Source: DATLGB01 sp963740765
GTDB taxonomy: Bacteria; Actinomycetota; Thermoleophilia; Solirubrobacterales; Solirubrobacteraceae
Length of the DNA: 64,000 bases
Direction: 5' to 3'
Assembly (NCBI GenBank): GCA_963740765.1
Contig: CAVUFN010000001.1
Span: 124,001-188,000, forward strand
Shown here piece after piece: positions 32,994-42,156 of this stretch. Numbering within the stretch: the first letter of the stretch is position 1; each line of letters begins with the position of its first letter. Position numbers and translations under genes: made by a program. Below the pieces are notes generated by a model, which was given only the letters and a program-made list of their open reading frames with translations, did no database searches and had not been told where the DNA came from.

Positions 32994-33740
32994 TTGCCGC
33001 TGCGCTCGCGAGACATCAAGACCAACCGGACGGACGTCGTGTGCGACGTCTGCGGCCGCACTCTGCTGCGCGGCGAGCGGACCGAGCCCTTTCTGCACGG
33101 CGGCCAGCGCAAGCTGGTCTGCGAGCTGTGCACGGTGCGCGCGACGCACGAGGGCTGGATCCGCGAATCGGGTGCCGACGAACTGTCCTCCGTGCCTCGC
33201 GTGGGCGGGCGCGGGTCCGGGCGCTCGCTGCTCGGGCGCCTGCGCAACGGCCGTCAGCGCGAGCCCGAGCCCGTGGAGGACGAGCTGGAGCTCGATCCGG
33301 CGCTCGCCGCCGAGCTCGAGCACCACCCGGTCGTCACCGAGCGCCGCCCGCCACCGCCGCCGCCGGAGCCCGAGCCGGTGCCCGACTTCTCGCGCGAGCA
33401 GCGCAACGTCCACGCCGTCCCGACCAACGCCGAGCTCAAGATGGAGCGGGCGGTCGACGTCTTCAACGCCTCCCCGAACGCCCGCACCGTCGCGGGCGTG
33501 TCGCGCTCGCTGGGCGCGCCGGAGATCGCCGTGCGGACCTCCGAGGTCGAGCCGAGCGTGGTCTCCATCTTCGTGATGTGGGAGCTGAGCTGGTACCGCT
33601 TCGAGGTCGACCTCTCCGACGAGGCGGGCGGCGCCCGGCGCGTCGCGCAGGGGGCCGAGCTGTCCGAGCTGGAGCCAGACGAGCGGCTCGTCAACGCGAC
33701 GGCCGATGATCGCGGGCGCATCACGCTCGCGAGCGGGTAG
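32994..33740 (+). CDS. Hypothetical protein with N-terminal zinc-knuckle
   Basis: A 248-residue protein. Two cysteine pairs, VVCDVCGRTLLRGER and LVCELCTVRA (about residues 16-50), look like a zinc-binding treble-clef or ribbon. A Pro/Glu-rich linker (about 85-130) follows, then a C-terminal domain (about 140-245) with VFNASPNARTVAGVSRSLG and VVSIFVMWELSWYRFEVDL. No membrane segment is present. The family is not recognised. A TTG start is the first available. The next small gene starts 12 bases after its stop. Confidence 0.7.
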   Translation: MPLRSRDIKTNRTDVVCDVCGRTLLRGERTEPFLHGGQRKLVCELCTVRATHEGWIRESGADELSSVPRVGGRGSGRSLLGRLRNGRQREPEPVEDELELDPALAAELEHHPVVTERRPPPPPPEPEPVPDFSREQRNVHAVPTNAELKMERAVDVFNASPNARTVAGVSRSLGAPEIAVRTSEVEPSVVSIFVMWELSWYRFEVDLSDEAGGARRVAQGAELSELEPDERLVNATADDRGRITLASG

Positions 33741-33743
33741 CCT
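33738..33743 (+). promoter_or_regulatory. -10-like TAGCCT before the 73-residue gene
   Basis: TAGCCT overlaps the preceding stop codon and lies nine bases before ATG 33753. Confidence 0.45.
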
Positions 33744-33752
33744 TCGCGCCCG

Positions 33753-33974
33753 ATGATCTACTGCGTCGTTCCCGAGGAGATGGCCGACGAGCTGCTCGAC
33801 CGGCTCAAGGACTACTACGCGGAGGACCCGAACGTGACGGTCATCGTCGACCGTCGCAAGTCGGAGCGCCGCTCGGCGGGGGCCGCCGAGGGCGGCGAGC
33901 AGCGCGAGGTGCGCGACCGTCGCCGCGCCCGCGTGGCCGGCGAGTTCCCGACCATCGACGCGCCCAGCTCCTGA
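33753..33974 (+). CDS. Small basic protein with RRKSERR motif
   Basis: A 73-residue protein beginning MIYCVVPEEMADELLDRLKD, followed by VTVIVDRRKSERR and a second Arg-rich stretch REVRDRRRARVAGEF. The VxVDRRxxERR pattern recurs in small actinobacterial proteins of unknown function, in my general knowledge. It may bind nucleic acid, but that is a guess from charge only. Its stop overlaps a CTG codon (33971) that may start the RNase H-like gene. Confidence 0.7.
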   Translation: MIYCVVPEEMADELLDRLKDYYAEDPNVTVIVDRRKSERRSAGAAEGGEQREVRDRRRARVAGEFPTIDAPSS

Positions 33975-34369
33975 AGCTCACCGTCCACGTGGACGGGGGC
34001 GCGCGTGGCAACCCCGGGCCGGCCGCCGCCGCCGCCGTGGTGTCCGCCGACGGCGAGGTCATCGACGAGGCGTCCGTCTTCCTCGGCCGGGCGACCAACA
34101 ACGTCGCCGAATACCGCGGGCTGCTGCTCGGGCTCGAGCGGGCGAAGGCACTGGGGGCGACGGAGGTGGCCGTCGTCAACGACTCCGAGCTGATCGCGTA
34201 CCAGGTCACCGGCCGCTACAAGGTCAAGCACCCGGACATGAAGCCGCTGTACGAGGAAGCGGTCGCAGCCCTGGGGCAGTTCGAGCGCTGGTCGGTCACG
34301 CCGGTCAAGCGGGCGCTCAACCAGGACGCCGACGCGCTGGTGAACCAGTGCCTCGACAGCCGCCGCTGA
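33971..34369 (+). CDS. RNase HI-like protein
   Basis: A protein of about 132 residues with the RNase H fold of the short, RnhA-like type often fused to other domains in actinobacteria. The first strand and catalytic Asp are in VHVDGGARGNPGP, the Glu in NNVAEYRGLLLGLE, the second Asp in VVNDSELIAYQVTG and the last acidic in NQDADALVNQCLD. The fold needs the strand KLTVHVDGG, yet the first conventional start (GTG 33989) would delete it. A CTG at 33971 overlapping the previous stop (CTGA) would include it. Expected role is cleavage of RNA in RNA-DNA hybrids. Confidence 0.85.
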   Translation: MKLTVHVDGGARGNPGPAAAAAVVSADGEVIDEASVFLGRATNNVAEYRGLLLGLERAKALGATEVAVVNDSELIAYQVTGRYKVKHPDMKPLYEEAVAALGQFERWSVTPVKRALNQDADALVNQCLDSRR

Positions 34370-34371
34370 TC

Positions 34372-34377
34372 TACGAT
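34372..34377 (+). promoter_or_regulatory. -10-like TACGAT of the secreted esterase-like gene
   Basis: TACGAT lies six bases before ATG 34384. Confidence 0.5.
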
Positions 34378-34383
34378 CGTTCC

Positions 34384-36726
34384 ATGCGGATGGGGTGGGG
34401 GATGATGCTGGCCGCGCTCGTCGTGGCCGCGCCTGCGTACGGAGGCTCACTGCCGTCCGTCAAGAGCGGGCACCGGCCAGGGCCGGACGTGTTGTACGAG
34501 GCGCCGGCGCGCGCGCCGCAGCTCGAGAACGTGGCGCCGTTCGCGGCCGACCCGATCCTGGTCTCCGGCGCGACGGCCTACCGGAAGGGCGAGTTCCTCT
34601 ATCAGGACTTCCTCTACGACTCGCACGGGGCCGCGGGCAGCAAGGACCCGGACGACCCGTTCACGACGGACGCGTACACGTTCTCGCCGAAGGCCGGCTC
34701 CCTGACCTACCCGTCCGACCCCGCCTACGCCAACGACGCGGCCGACCTGGTCGAGTTTCGGGTCAAGCCCGCGGCGGACGCAACGCTGTTCCGGGTCACG
34801 CTGAACGTGCTGCACCCCGACAGCGCGTTCACGATCGCGCTGGGGACGTCGGATGCGCCGGTGCCGTGGCCGCACGGGGCGGGGGTGGTCTCGCCGGCCG
34901 CGCGGTTCGTGACGGTGCACGGGGCGTCGGTGGAGGACATGGCGGGCGCGACCGCCTCGATCGACGCCGAGCGGCGACAGGTCACGGTGACCGTCCCGCA
35001 CTCGGCGTGGGATCCCGGGACCGGGCCCGTGAGGATGGCGGCCGGGGTCGGGCTGTGGCGGGACGGCGCCTACGCCGCGCCCGGGACCGGTCGTTCTGCC
35101 GCCACGCCAGGCGGCGCGTCGGCCGGTGGCGCGCGGCTGTTCAACATGGCCTTCCGCGGCAACGAGCCGGTGCCGGACCTCACGAGCATCCCGGCGGGGT
35201 TGACGATCGGCGACGCGGCCGCCGGCGCGGCCTACCTGGGCTCGTGGTGGCGGGAGAAGCTGCAGGCGGACACGCTGACCACGGGCGACGTCTCGAAGTT
35301 CTCGGCGGAGGTCGACTTCGCGAAGCTCGCGGCCGGGACGGAGGACGAGTCCGACGTCCCCAGGACGGGCGCCTTCGATCGCATCATGGCCAGCCACCGC
35401 AGCTACGGCGAGGGCATCGACTACGGGGCGCTGTGCGGCGGGCTGTCCGCGGCGCTGAGCGCCTACAAGCCGTGCACCGGCCCGCTGCTCTCCCAGCTGC
35501 AGCCCTACGCGATCTACGTGCCCGCGAAGCCCGAGCCGGCGGCGGGCTTCGGCTTCACGCTGCTGCTGCATTCGCTGAGCGCGAACTACAACCAGTACCT
35601 CGGCTCGAAGAACCAGTCCCAGCTCGGCGAGCGCGGGGCGGGCTCGATCGTGGCGACGCCGGCGGGCCGCGGCCCGGACGGCTTCTACCGCGACGTCGCC
35701 GAGGCCGACGCCTTCGAGGTGTGGGCCGACGTCGCGCGGCTGTACGAGCTCGACCCGCGGTGGTCGGCCGTGTCGGGGTACTCGATGGGCGGGCTCGGGA
35801 CGTTCCGGATGCTCTCGCGCTGGCCGGATCTGTTCGCGCGCGGCTTCGCCGTCGTCGGCGCGGGCGACCCCGACGAGGACCTGCCCTCGCTGCGCAACAC
35901 GCCGGTGATGCTCTGGAACGCGACGGGGGACGAGCTCGTCAACGCGAACACGTACGAGACGACGGTGCGCGAGCTGACGCGGCTCGGGCTGCGCTTCACG
36001 TCGTACGTGTTCCTGGCGGCCGACCACCTGACGCTGGCCACGAACGACGAGTACGGACCGGGGGCGGCGTTCCTGGGCTCGGACCGGGTGGACCGGAACC
36101 CGGCGCGCGTGACCTACGTCGTGGACCCGGAGACGAACTCTCCTCGCGCCGCTTCCGTCGCCGACCACGCGTACTGGCTGTCCGGCTTGTCCGTGGCGCC
36201 CGGTGCTCCTCGCGGCACCATCGACGTCAGGTCCTTGGGCCTCGGCCGTGGTGATGCTCCGGTCAATGCGGTGAAGAACGGCGCCGGATCGCTGGAGGGC
36301 GGCTCGCGGGGGCCGACGCCGTATGCGTCGCAGACGCTCGAGTGGGGTGAGGCGCCCGCCGCGCCGGTCGAGGACAAGCTCGTGGTGACCTCCTCGGACG
36401 TCGCGACCGCGGTCGTCGATGCCCGGCGCGCCCACGTGTCCTGTGCTCCCTCGGTGGATCTGTCGCAGGCACCGGGATTGGACTTGCGCGTGGAGTGCGC
36501 TCCGCTCAAGCGCTGCCGTTCGCGCTACGTGGTCCGACTGCCTCGGGTGAAGGGGCACAAGGTCAGGCGCGTGCGCGTCCGCGGGGCGCGGTTGGTGCGC
36601 GTGCGCAAGCAGCTGCACCGCGCGGTGCTGCGCTCGCCGAAGCGGCGGGTCCGGGTCGTCGTCCGCTACCGCGGAGGCCGCAAGGTCACCATCCGCCGCC
36701 GCTTCCCGAACTGCGTGGCGAATTAG
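34384..36726 (+). CDS. Secreted alpha/beta-hydrolase with Cys-flanked Arg-rich C-terminal module
   Basis: A 780-residue exported protein with signal peptide MRMGWGMMLAALVVAAPAYG. An N-terminal beta domain (about 40-270, containing SKDPDDPFTTDAYTFSPKAG) resembles a carbohydrate-binding or DOMON-like module. A central alpha/beta-hydrolase domain (about 370-570) has the nucleophile elbow SGYSMGGLG (Ser467), a possible acid in WNATGDELVN and His in LAADHLTL. The C-terminal 70 residues, from VECAPLKRCRSRYVV to RRRFPNC, are extremely Arg-rich, beta-patterned and bounded by cysteines, like the tail of the 49648 gene product. The substrate is unknown; a polymer esterase is plausible. Confidence 0.82.
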   Translation: MRMGWGMMLAALVVAAPAYGGSLPSVKSGHRPGPDVLYEAPARAPQLENVAPFAADPILVSGATAYRKGEFLYQDFLYDSHGAAGSKDPDDPFTTDAYTFSPKAGSLTYPSDPAYANDAADLVEFRVKPAADATLFRVTLNVLHPDSAFTIALGTSDAPVPWPHGAGVVSPAARFVTVHGASVEDMAGATASIDAERRQVTVTVPHSAWDPGTGPVRMAAGVGLWRDGAYAAPGTGRSAATPGGASAGGARLFNMAFRGNEPVPDLTSIPAGLTIGDAAAGAAYLGSWWREKLQADTLTTGDVSKFSAEVDFAKLAAGTEDESDVPRTGAFDRIMASHRSYGEGIDYGALCGGLSAALSAYKPCTGPLLSQLQPYAIYVPAKPEPAAGFGFTLLLHSLSANYNQYLGSKNQSQLGERGAGSIVATPAGRGPDGFYRDVAEADAFEVWADVARLYELDPRWSAVSGYSMGGLGTFRMLSRWPDLFARGFAVVGAGDPDEDLPSLRNTPVMLWNATGDELVNANTYETTVRELTRLGLRFTSYVFLAADHLTLATNDEYGPGAAFLGSDRVDRNPARVTYVVDPETNSPRAASVADHAYWLSGLSVAPGAPRGTIDVRSLGLGRGDAPVNAVKNGAGSLEGGSRGPTPYASQTLEWGEAPAAPVEDKLVVTSSDVATAVVDARRAHVSCAPSVDLSQAPGLDLRVECAPLKRCRSRYVVRLPRVKGHKVRRVRVRGARLVRVRKQLHRAVLRSPKRRVRVVVRYRGGRKVTIRRRFPNCVAN

Positions 36727-36742
36727 GCATCCAGGAGATGCC

Positions 36743-38840
36743 TTATCCGCCAGTCGTGTTGCCGTAGCGGTCGCGGGTGGTGCCGTCGCCGCCGACTGCG
36801 GCGGGCGGGCGGGCGGTGAGGTCCTCGTTGACGACCGCCGGCGGGTAGCGCAGCCGGCCGTCGACGACCTGGAGGCGCGTGGAGGGGGACACGGTGAAGG
36901 TGCCGGTCTCCAGCGAGTAGCGCTTGGCCGTCACGCGGAATCGGTACTCACCGAGCTTTGCCGACAAGGGGACCTCCCACTCCACCTCGTAAGTGCCATC
37001 TTCGCCGACCCTCCACAGAAACTGGAGGCCCAGGTCCGAGGCCACGTTCTTCCAGCGACCCTTCACCAGCCGTTGCGCCGTGATGAACGACCGGTCCGTT
37101 GGCAGATCAGCCCCATTCGGTGCCCCGGAGAACGCGAACGTTGCGCGCTGAAGGCGTTGCACGGCCCCCGGCTGCGTCACCACCGTTCCCGACTCCGCGC
37201 CCGGCCCGTACGCCGGCCCGTCCGGCTTGATCCCGTACGACGGGTCGTACTCGTAGGGCGCCGCGGCCGGCTGCCCGGACGCGAGCTGGGTCGCCAGCTC
37301 CCCGTAGCGCTCGACGAAGAAGGTCCCCTCGTTCTGGCCGTAGAGCGTCGACGCGCCCTCGTAGGACTGCTGGCCGTACTCCTCGGGCGTCGAGATGTAC
37401 TGGATGAAGTCGCCCGCCAGGCCGGCGATCACAGCGCTGCGGACGCCCTTCGGCGCGAGGGCGTCGGTGACGGCGGCCTTGATGCGGACCCCGATCTCCT
37501 TGGTGGCCTCGCCCGGGACGCCGACGATCGCGCGGTCGGCGACCCGCCAGACGCTGACCGGCACGGCGGGCGGCGGGTCGCCGGCGCCCTCGACGACGCA
37601 CTTGACGCCCTGCTCCGGGCCACGGTCGGGGCAGGTGCGGCCCTCGAAGGGGACGCCCGGTGACGTCGTAGAGCGGCCCGCGGCCCTCCTCGGAGCCGGT
37701 CAGGAAGCCCGCGCCGACGCGGCCCTGGCTGTCGACCGGCCCCGTCGCGGTGTCCCGCCCGCAGAAGCACGTCCGCGTCCAGCGGCCGTCGAGGGCCGGG
37801 CGGCGCTTGAGCTTCTTGCCGGCCAGCCGCCAGGCGCGGAACATGGCGCCGGCCTCGACGGCGCCGACCGCGTCCGCCGCCGCCGGCCCGACGTTGACGA
37901 TGCCCGCCGTCTGGTCGCCCTCGTCGCTGTTGGGATAGACGTTGACCACGGTCTGCTTGCGCGGCACCTTGCCGGCCTTGCGCACGCGGGCCGCGAAGCG
38001 CCGCCAGGCGGACGCGTGGTGGTCACCCGAGTAGGCCTGGAACTCCGAGTGGACGACCGTGCCGTGGTCGGCGAAGTTCGACCACGCGCCGATCGGAATC
38101 CGCCGCGGCCGCTTCCCGCGCCGCCGCTTGAGCTTGTCCACGCGCAGGACGTCGACGCTCGGGTCGATCGTGTGGTCGACCCCGTCCGGATCCATGTCGG
38201 GTCTGCCTTCGCCGTAGGCGAGCCCGGTGACGCCGTGGTTGGCCAGGTGCGCCTCCATCGACCGGTTCTGGGTCAGCCCGGTCAGCTGCGTCGCACCCCA
38301 GGCCGCCGCGGCCGGCGCGCGATCGGTGTCCGCGCGTCGCACCGCCTCCGCGATCTGGTTGACCATGAACGTGTAGAGCTGGACGTCCGGGGGGTCGGGG
38401 TTGAAGAACTTGTAGAAGCTCAGGGGGTCGGAGATCGTCTCCGGGGACGGTGCCGCCGTGTTGTAGGTCGGGTTGTTGGCGAACCCGCCCGGGCCCGAGT
38501 GCGTGTGCGAGGCGGAGAGCAGCACCGACGTGCGGTCGTAACCGAGGTCGCTCACCGCTTTCGCGACGTCCTCCTGCAGCCCGGCCGGGATCGCGAACAG
38601 CTCGACGGCGACCAGCGCGAGCTTGCGGTCCCCGCGCTGCAGGGCGAGCGCGTTGGCGTACAACCGGGTGCTCACGCCCGTCCCCACCCGGTCCGCCCGG
38701 GTCCAGCCGCCCAGGTAGTAGCCCGTCTGCGGCGGCGTGATGTCCGCCTGCCCGGCCCCGGCCGTCAGCTTCGGCGTTGCCGCCGGCGCGGGGGCGGCGA
38801 AGACGAGCAGGGATCCGACGACGAGCAGAATGCGGCGCAT
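36743..38840 (-). pseudogene. Neutral/alkaline ceramidase family gene with a one-base frameshift
   Basis: The minus strand encodes a secreted protein (signal MRRILLVVGSLLVFAAPAPA) related to neutral/alkaline ceramidases, which hydrolyse the amide bond of ceramide. SASHTHSGPGG is a metal-binding motif, and the later half contains GVPGEATKEIG, the family motif GLAGDFIQYISTPEEY and YEGASTLYGQNEG. The first part (38840 to about 37660) and the second (about 37655 to 36743) are in different frames. Removing one C from CCC at 37656-37658 restores a continuous protein of about 698 residues, normal for the family. As it stands, the first frame runs on in nonsense to 37107. It may be a true mutation or a sequencing error. 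Confidence 0.82.
37656..37658 (-). other. Frameshift site in the ceramidase-family gene
   Basis: A run of three C (three G on the coding strand, within ACCGGGCGTC) where two would keep the frame. Upstream the frame reads GPLYDVTG, and after the correction it continues VPFEGRTCPDRGPEQG, matching the expected family sequence. Confidence 0.75.
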
Positions 38841-38846
38841 CGGCCA

Positions 38847-38852
38847 AGTATC
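38847..38852 (-). promoter_or_regulatory. -10-like GATACT of the ceramidase-family gene
   Basis: On the minus strand GATACT is followed by six bases (TGGCCG) and ATG 38840. Confidence 0.45.
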
Positions 38853-38906
38853 GCCGTCTCGGCCGCGCGACGGGCCGGTGGGCTTCGGTGGCGTGCGGGT
38901 TCTCCT

Positions 38907-38935
38907 TTGCATTCGGTCCGCGGAGGCGAGATACT
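38907..38935 (+). promoter_or_regulatory. Two-part promoter of the GGDEF gene
   Basis: TTGCAT (38907-38912) and GATACT (38930-38935) are separated by exactly 17 bases, a near-consensus vegetative promoter. The start codon is ten bases after the -10, so the transcript leader would be only a few bases. Confidence 0.6.
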
Positions 38936-38945
38936 CGTCGGCTCG

Positions 38946-40337
38946 ATGGCGCCCGGAGTTCTCGCATCGTCGCTTGCGGCGACATCAGACCATGCCGCTG
39001 CGTGCGCGACGATCGTGGACCACCTCGCCGACGATTGCCCGGACTACAAGCCGAGCGTCTACCTCGAGCGCGGGGGCCGGCTGCGGTGCATCGCCGCCCG
39101 CACCTACATGCAGGTGTTCGACGGGATGCCGCTCGGCGCGGGGATGATCGGCCACACCTTCGTCTCCGGCGTCGTGACGCTGGTCGCCGACGTCAACGAG
39201 TACGACCCCTACCTGGAGATCAGCCCCGGCGTGCAGGCCGAGATCTGCGCCCCGGTGCGCGTGGACGGGACGGTGGTCGGCGTGATCAGCGTCGAGTCGT
39301 TCTCCGCGCTGGACCGCGAGGACGTCCGAGCCGTCGAGGCGTGCGCCGACGCGCTCGGAAAGCGGCTGGACGAGCTCGGGGGCGGCCTGCGCGAGACGCC
39401 CGCGCAGCGGCTCGTCCGCCACGCGGCGAGGCTGACCGACACCAAGTCGCGGCGACGCATCGAGCGCGAGGTGCTCGAGGCGTCCGCCGAGGTCGCCGGC
39501 ATGGACTCGGCCGCGATGCTCGAGCGCGACCAGGAGGGCACCGTCGTCGTGGTCGACGTGATCGGCCCGCTCGGGCTGGAGATCGGCGCCGTCCCTGTCG
39601 AGGTGCTGGCCACCGTCGCGCGCGTCGTCGACGGCGGCACGTCGTGCTTCACGGTCGACCAGAGCGGCGGGGACGACTTCAGCGCCCTCAGCCTGCTGCG
39701 CGACGTGGGTGCGCAGTCCGTCGCGATCCTCGAGCTGTCCCCGAACCCCCACCGCGTCCTGCTCGTCGCCGACTCGTCCGCCCACGAGATCGCCACGGAG
39801 ACGATCGAGCTGCTCGAGCTGTTGTGCGTCCAGGCCGCCAGCGCGCTGCGGGTCTCCGACCTCGTCCGCGACCTGCGCGTCCAGGCCGCAACCGACCCGC
39901 TCACCGGCCTCGGTCACCACCGCGGCTTCCATGCCCGCCTCAACGCGCCCAGCGCCGGCCGCGCCGTCGCCGTGATCGTCGTCGACCTCGACCACTTCAA
40001 GGCGGTCAACGACACCCAGGGCCACGTGGCCGGGGACCGCCTGCTGCGCGAGGTCGCCGCCGTGATGCAGTCGGCCGTGCGCGACGGGGACGAGATGTTC
40101 CGGATCGGCGGTGACGAGTTCGCGGTCCTGGCCGACGCCGACGATCCGCGGGAGGCCATCGAGATCGGTGAGCGCATCGTCGCGGCCGTGCGCGAGCACA
40201 TGTCGATCACCGTTTCGGTCGGCGTCTGCCTCTCCTCGCCGCACGAACGCCTCGACCAGACGCTGCTGCGCGCCGATACGGCGCTCTACGCCGCCAAAGC
40301 AGCCGGTCGCAACCGGGTGAAGATGAGCGCACCGTAG
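38946..40337 (+). CDS. GAF-GGDEF diguanylate cyclase
   Basis: A 463-residue cytoplasmic protein. Two GAF-like sensory domains (about 15-150 and 160-300) precede a GGDEF domain (about 310-460) with DPLTGLGHHRGF, VDLDHFKAVNDTQGH and the intact active site RIGGDEF (about 386-392). It should make cyclic di-GMP from two GTP. An RxxD inhibitory site is not obvious. It starts at ATG 38946 after a good promoter. The mreB gene starts ten bases after its stop. Confidence 0.9.
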   Translation: MAPGVLASSLAATSDHAAACATIVDHLADDCPDYKPSVYLERGGRLRCIAARTYMQVFDGMPLGAGMIGHTFVSGVVTLVADVNEYDPYLEISPGVQAEICAPVRVDGTVVGVISVESFSALDREDVRAVEACADALGKRLDELGGGLRETPAQRLVRHAARLTDTKSRRRIEREVLEASAEVAGMDSAAMLERDQEGTVVVVDVIGPLGLEIGAVPVEVLATVARVVDGGTSCFTVDQSGGDDFSALSLLRDVGAQSVAILELSPNPHRVLLVADSSAHEIATETIELLELLCVQAASALRVSDLVRDLRVQAATDPLTGLGHHRGFHARLNAPSAGRAVAVIVVDLDHFKAVNDTQGHVAGDRLLREVAAVMQSAVRDGDEMFRIGGDEFAVLADADDPREAIEIGERIVAAVREHMSITVSVGVCLSSPHERLDQTLLRADTALYAAKAAGRNRVKMSAP

Positions 40338-40340
40338 GCT
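40335..40340 (+). promoter_or_regulatory. -10-like TAGGCT of mreB
   Basis: TAGGCT overlaps the stop of the GGDEF gene and lies seven bases before GTG 40348. Confidence 0.5.
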
Positions 40341-40347
40341 CCTCGCG

Positions 40348-41364
40348 GTGCCGCGCCGCCGCTTTCTGAGCTCGTTCGCCCGCGGTGGCGACATCGCCAT
40401 CGACCTGGGAACGGCCAACACCGTCGTCTTCGTCCGCGGGCGCGGGATCGTCATGTCCGAGCCCTCCGTGGTCGCCATCGACCAGCGCACGGGCGAGGTC
40501 CACGCCGTCGGCGCCGACGCGCAGCAGATGATCGGCCGGACCCCGGCGTCGATCTCCGCCGACCGCCCGCTGCGCCACGGCGTGATCGCCGACTTCGAGG
40601 TGACCGAGGCGATGCTGCGCTCCTTCATGAGCAAGGTCATGGGCGGGCGCTTCAACCGCCCGCGGGTGGTGGTCTGCGCCCCGAGCGGCATCACGGAGGT
40701 GGAGCGCCGCGCCGTCGAGGAGGCGTCCCTGGCCGCGGGCGCCCGCCACGTCGAGCTGATCGAGGAGTCCCTGGCCGCCGCCATCGGCGCCGGGCTGGAG
40801 ATCGCCGAGCCGATCGGGCGCATGGTCGTCGACGTCGGCGGCGGCACCAGCGAGGTGGCGATCATCTCGCTCGGGGGGCTGGTCGTGAGCCGCTCCCAGA
40901 AGGTCGGCGGCTACGACCTCGACGACGCCATCACGAACTACCTGCGCGCCGAGTACCGGATGGCCGTCGGCACCCAGACCGCCGAGGAGATCAAGCTCCA
41001 GATCGGCAGCGCGCTGGCGATCGGCAACGAGCGCTCGACCCGCGTGCGCGGCCGCGACCTGACCTCCGGGCTGCCCCAGGAGATCACCCTCACCTCCGCG
41101 GAGGTCCGCGAAGCGCTCGCCCCGCCCGTCGCCGAGATGCTGGCCGCGGTGCACTCCGCGCTGGAGGAGTCCCCGCCGGAGCTGGCGGCCGACATCACCC
41201 GCCACGGGATCGTCCTGACCGGCGGCGGAGCGCTGCTGGAGGGTTTCGCGGAGCGCGTGCAGCAGGAGACCGGCATGGAGGTCGTCGTCGCGCAGGATCC
41301 GCTGCTGTGCGTCGCCCTCGGCGCCGGCGCGACGCTCGAAGAGCTCGACCGGATGCCTAGGTAG
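40348..41364 (+). CDS. mreB: Rod-shape determining protein MreB
   Basis: This 338-residue actin homologue has the phosphate-1 motif IAIDLGTANTVVFVRG, the phosphate-2 motif VVDVGGGTSEVAIISLGG and the adenosine motif GIVLTGGGALLEGF. MreB filaments guide peptidoglycan synthesis along the cell length. It lies directly after a GGDEF gene and is not followed by mreC/mreD, which is unusual; those genes may be elsewhere. The start is GTG seven bases after TAGGCT. Its stop overlaps the convergent dehydrogenase gene by eight bases. Confidence 0.93.
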   Translation: MPRRRFLSSFARGGDIAIDLGTANTVVFVRGRGIVMSEPSVVAIDQRTGEVHAVGADAQQMIGRTPASISADRPLRHGVIADFEVTEAMLRSFMSKVMGGRFNRPRVVVCAPSGITEVERRAVEEASLAAGARHVELIEESLAAAIGAGLEIAEPIGRMVVDVGGGTSEVAIISLGGLVVSRSQKVGGYDLDDAITNYLRAEYRMAVGTQTAEEIKLQIGSALAIGNERSTRVRGRDLTSGLPQEITLTSAEVREALAPPVAEMLAAVHSALEESPPELAADITRHGIVLTGGGALLEGFAERVQQETGMEVVVAQDPLLCVALGAGATLEELDRMPR

Positions 41365-42118
41365 TGAGCATCCCGCCGTCCACCGGCAGCAGCACGCCGG
41401 TGATGTAGGACGCGGCGTCGGAGGCGAGGAAGATGGCGGCGGCCGCCAGCTCGGCCGGCTCGCCGTTGCGCCCGGAGGGGATGCGCCACTTCATCTTGTC
41501 GAGGTAGCCATCGGGGTACTCGTCGGTCATCTCGGACGGGAAGAAGCCCGGGGCGAGCGCGTTGACCCGGATGCCCTTGCGGCCGGTCCACTGCCCGGCC
41601 AGGTCGCGCGTGAGGCCGATGATGGCGGCCTTGGAGGCGCCGTACGCCGCCTGGGGGAGACCGGCGGTGGTGGACCCGAGCACGCTGCCGACGTTGATGA
41701 TCGCCGACCCGGGCTCCATGACCCGGCCGCACGCCTGCGCCATCCAGTACGAGCCGTTGACGTTGATGTCCATGACCTGGCGGAACTGGTCGGGGGTCTC
41801 CCGCGTGGCCGGCACGGCGGTGCCGATGCCGGCGTTGTTGATGAGGATGTCGACCCGTCCGAACGCGGCGATCGTCTCCTCGACGACGCGCGTGCAGTCC
41901 TCCGGCGAGGTGACGTCGGCGCGTGTGGCGTGGCAGCGCCGCCCGTGGCCCTCGACGATCGCCCTGGTGTCCTCGAGCCGCTCGACGCGGCGCGCGCAGA
42001 TCGCCACGTCCGCGCCCGCCTGCGCGAAGGCGTCGGCGAACGCGACACCGAGGCCGGAGGAGGCGCCGGTGACGATCGCCACCTTGTCGTCGAGGCGGAA
42101 GCGGTCCAGGATCGTCAT
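41357..42118 (-). CDS. Short-chain dehydrogenase/reductase
   Basis: A 253-residue classical SDR. The NAD(P)-binding motif is TGASSGLG (about 18-25), the structural motif is NNAGIG (about 93-98), the catalytic Ser is in NVGSVLG, the Tyr and Lys are in YGASK, and the C-terminus GVLLPVDGGMLTT is typical. Probably it oxidises or reduces a hydroxyl/keto substrate, like many FabG-type SDRs. The start ATG 42118 follows a minus-strand TACGCT by seven bases. No pathway context is given by the neighbours. Confidence 0.9.
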   Translation of the reverse strand: MTILDRFRLDDKVAIVTGASSGLGVAFADAFAQAGADVAICARRVERLEDTRAIVEGHGRRCHATRADVTSPEDCTRVVEETIAAFGRVDILINNAGIGTAVPATRETPDQFRQVMDINVNGSYWMAQACGRVMEPGSAIINVGSVLGSTTAGLPQAAYGASKAAIIGLTRDLAGQWTGRKGIRVNALAPGFFPSEMTDEYPDGYLDKMKWRIPSGRNGEPAELAAAAIFLASDAASYITGVLLPVDGGMLTT

Positions 42119-42125
42119 CTGCGCG

Positions 42126-42131
42126 AGCGTA
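42126..42131 (-). promoter_or_regulatory. -10-like TACGCT of the SDR gene
   Basis: On the minus strand TACGCT is followed by seven bases (CGCGCAG) and ATG 42118. Confidence 0.5.
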
Positions 42132-42156
42132 AAGCCTCGGGGCCCGGCTCGCCTTG

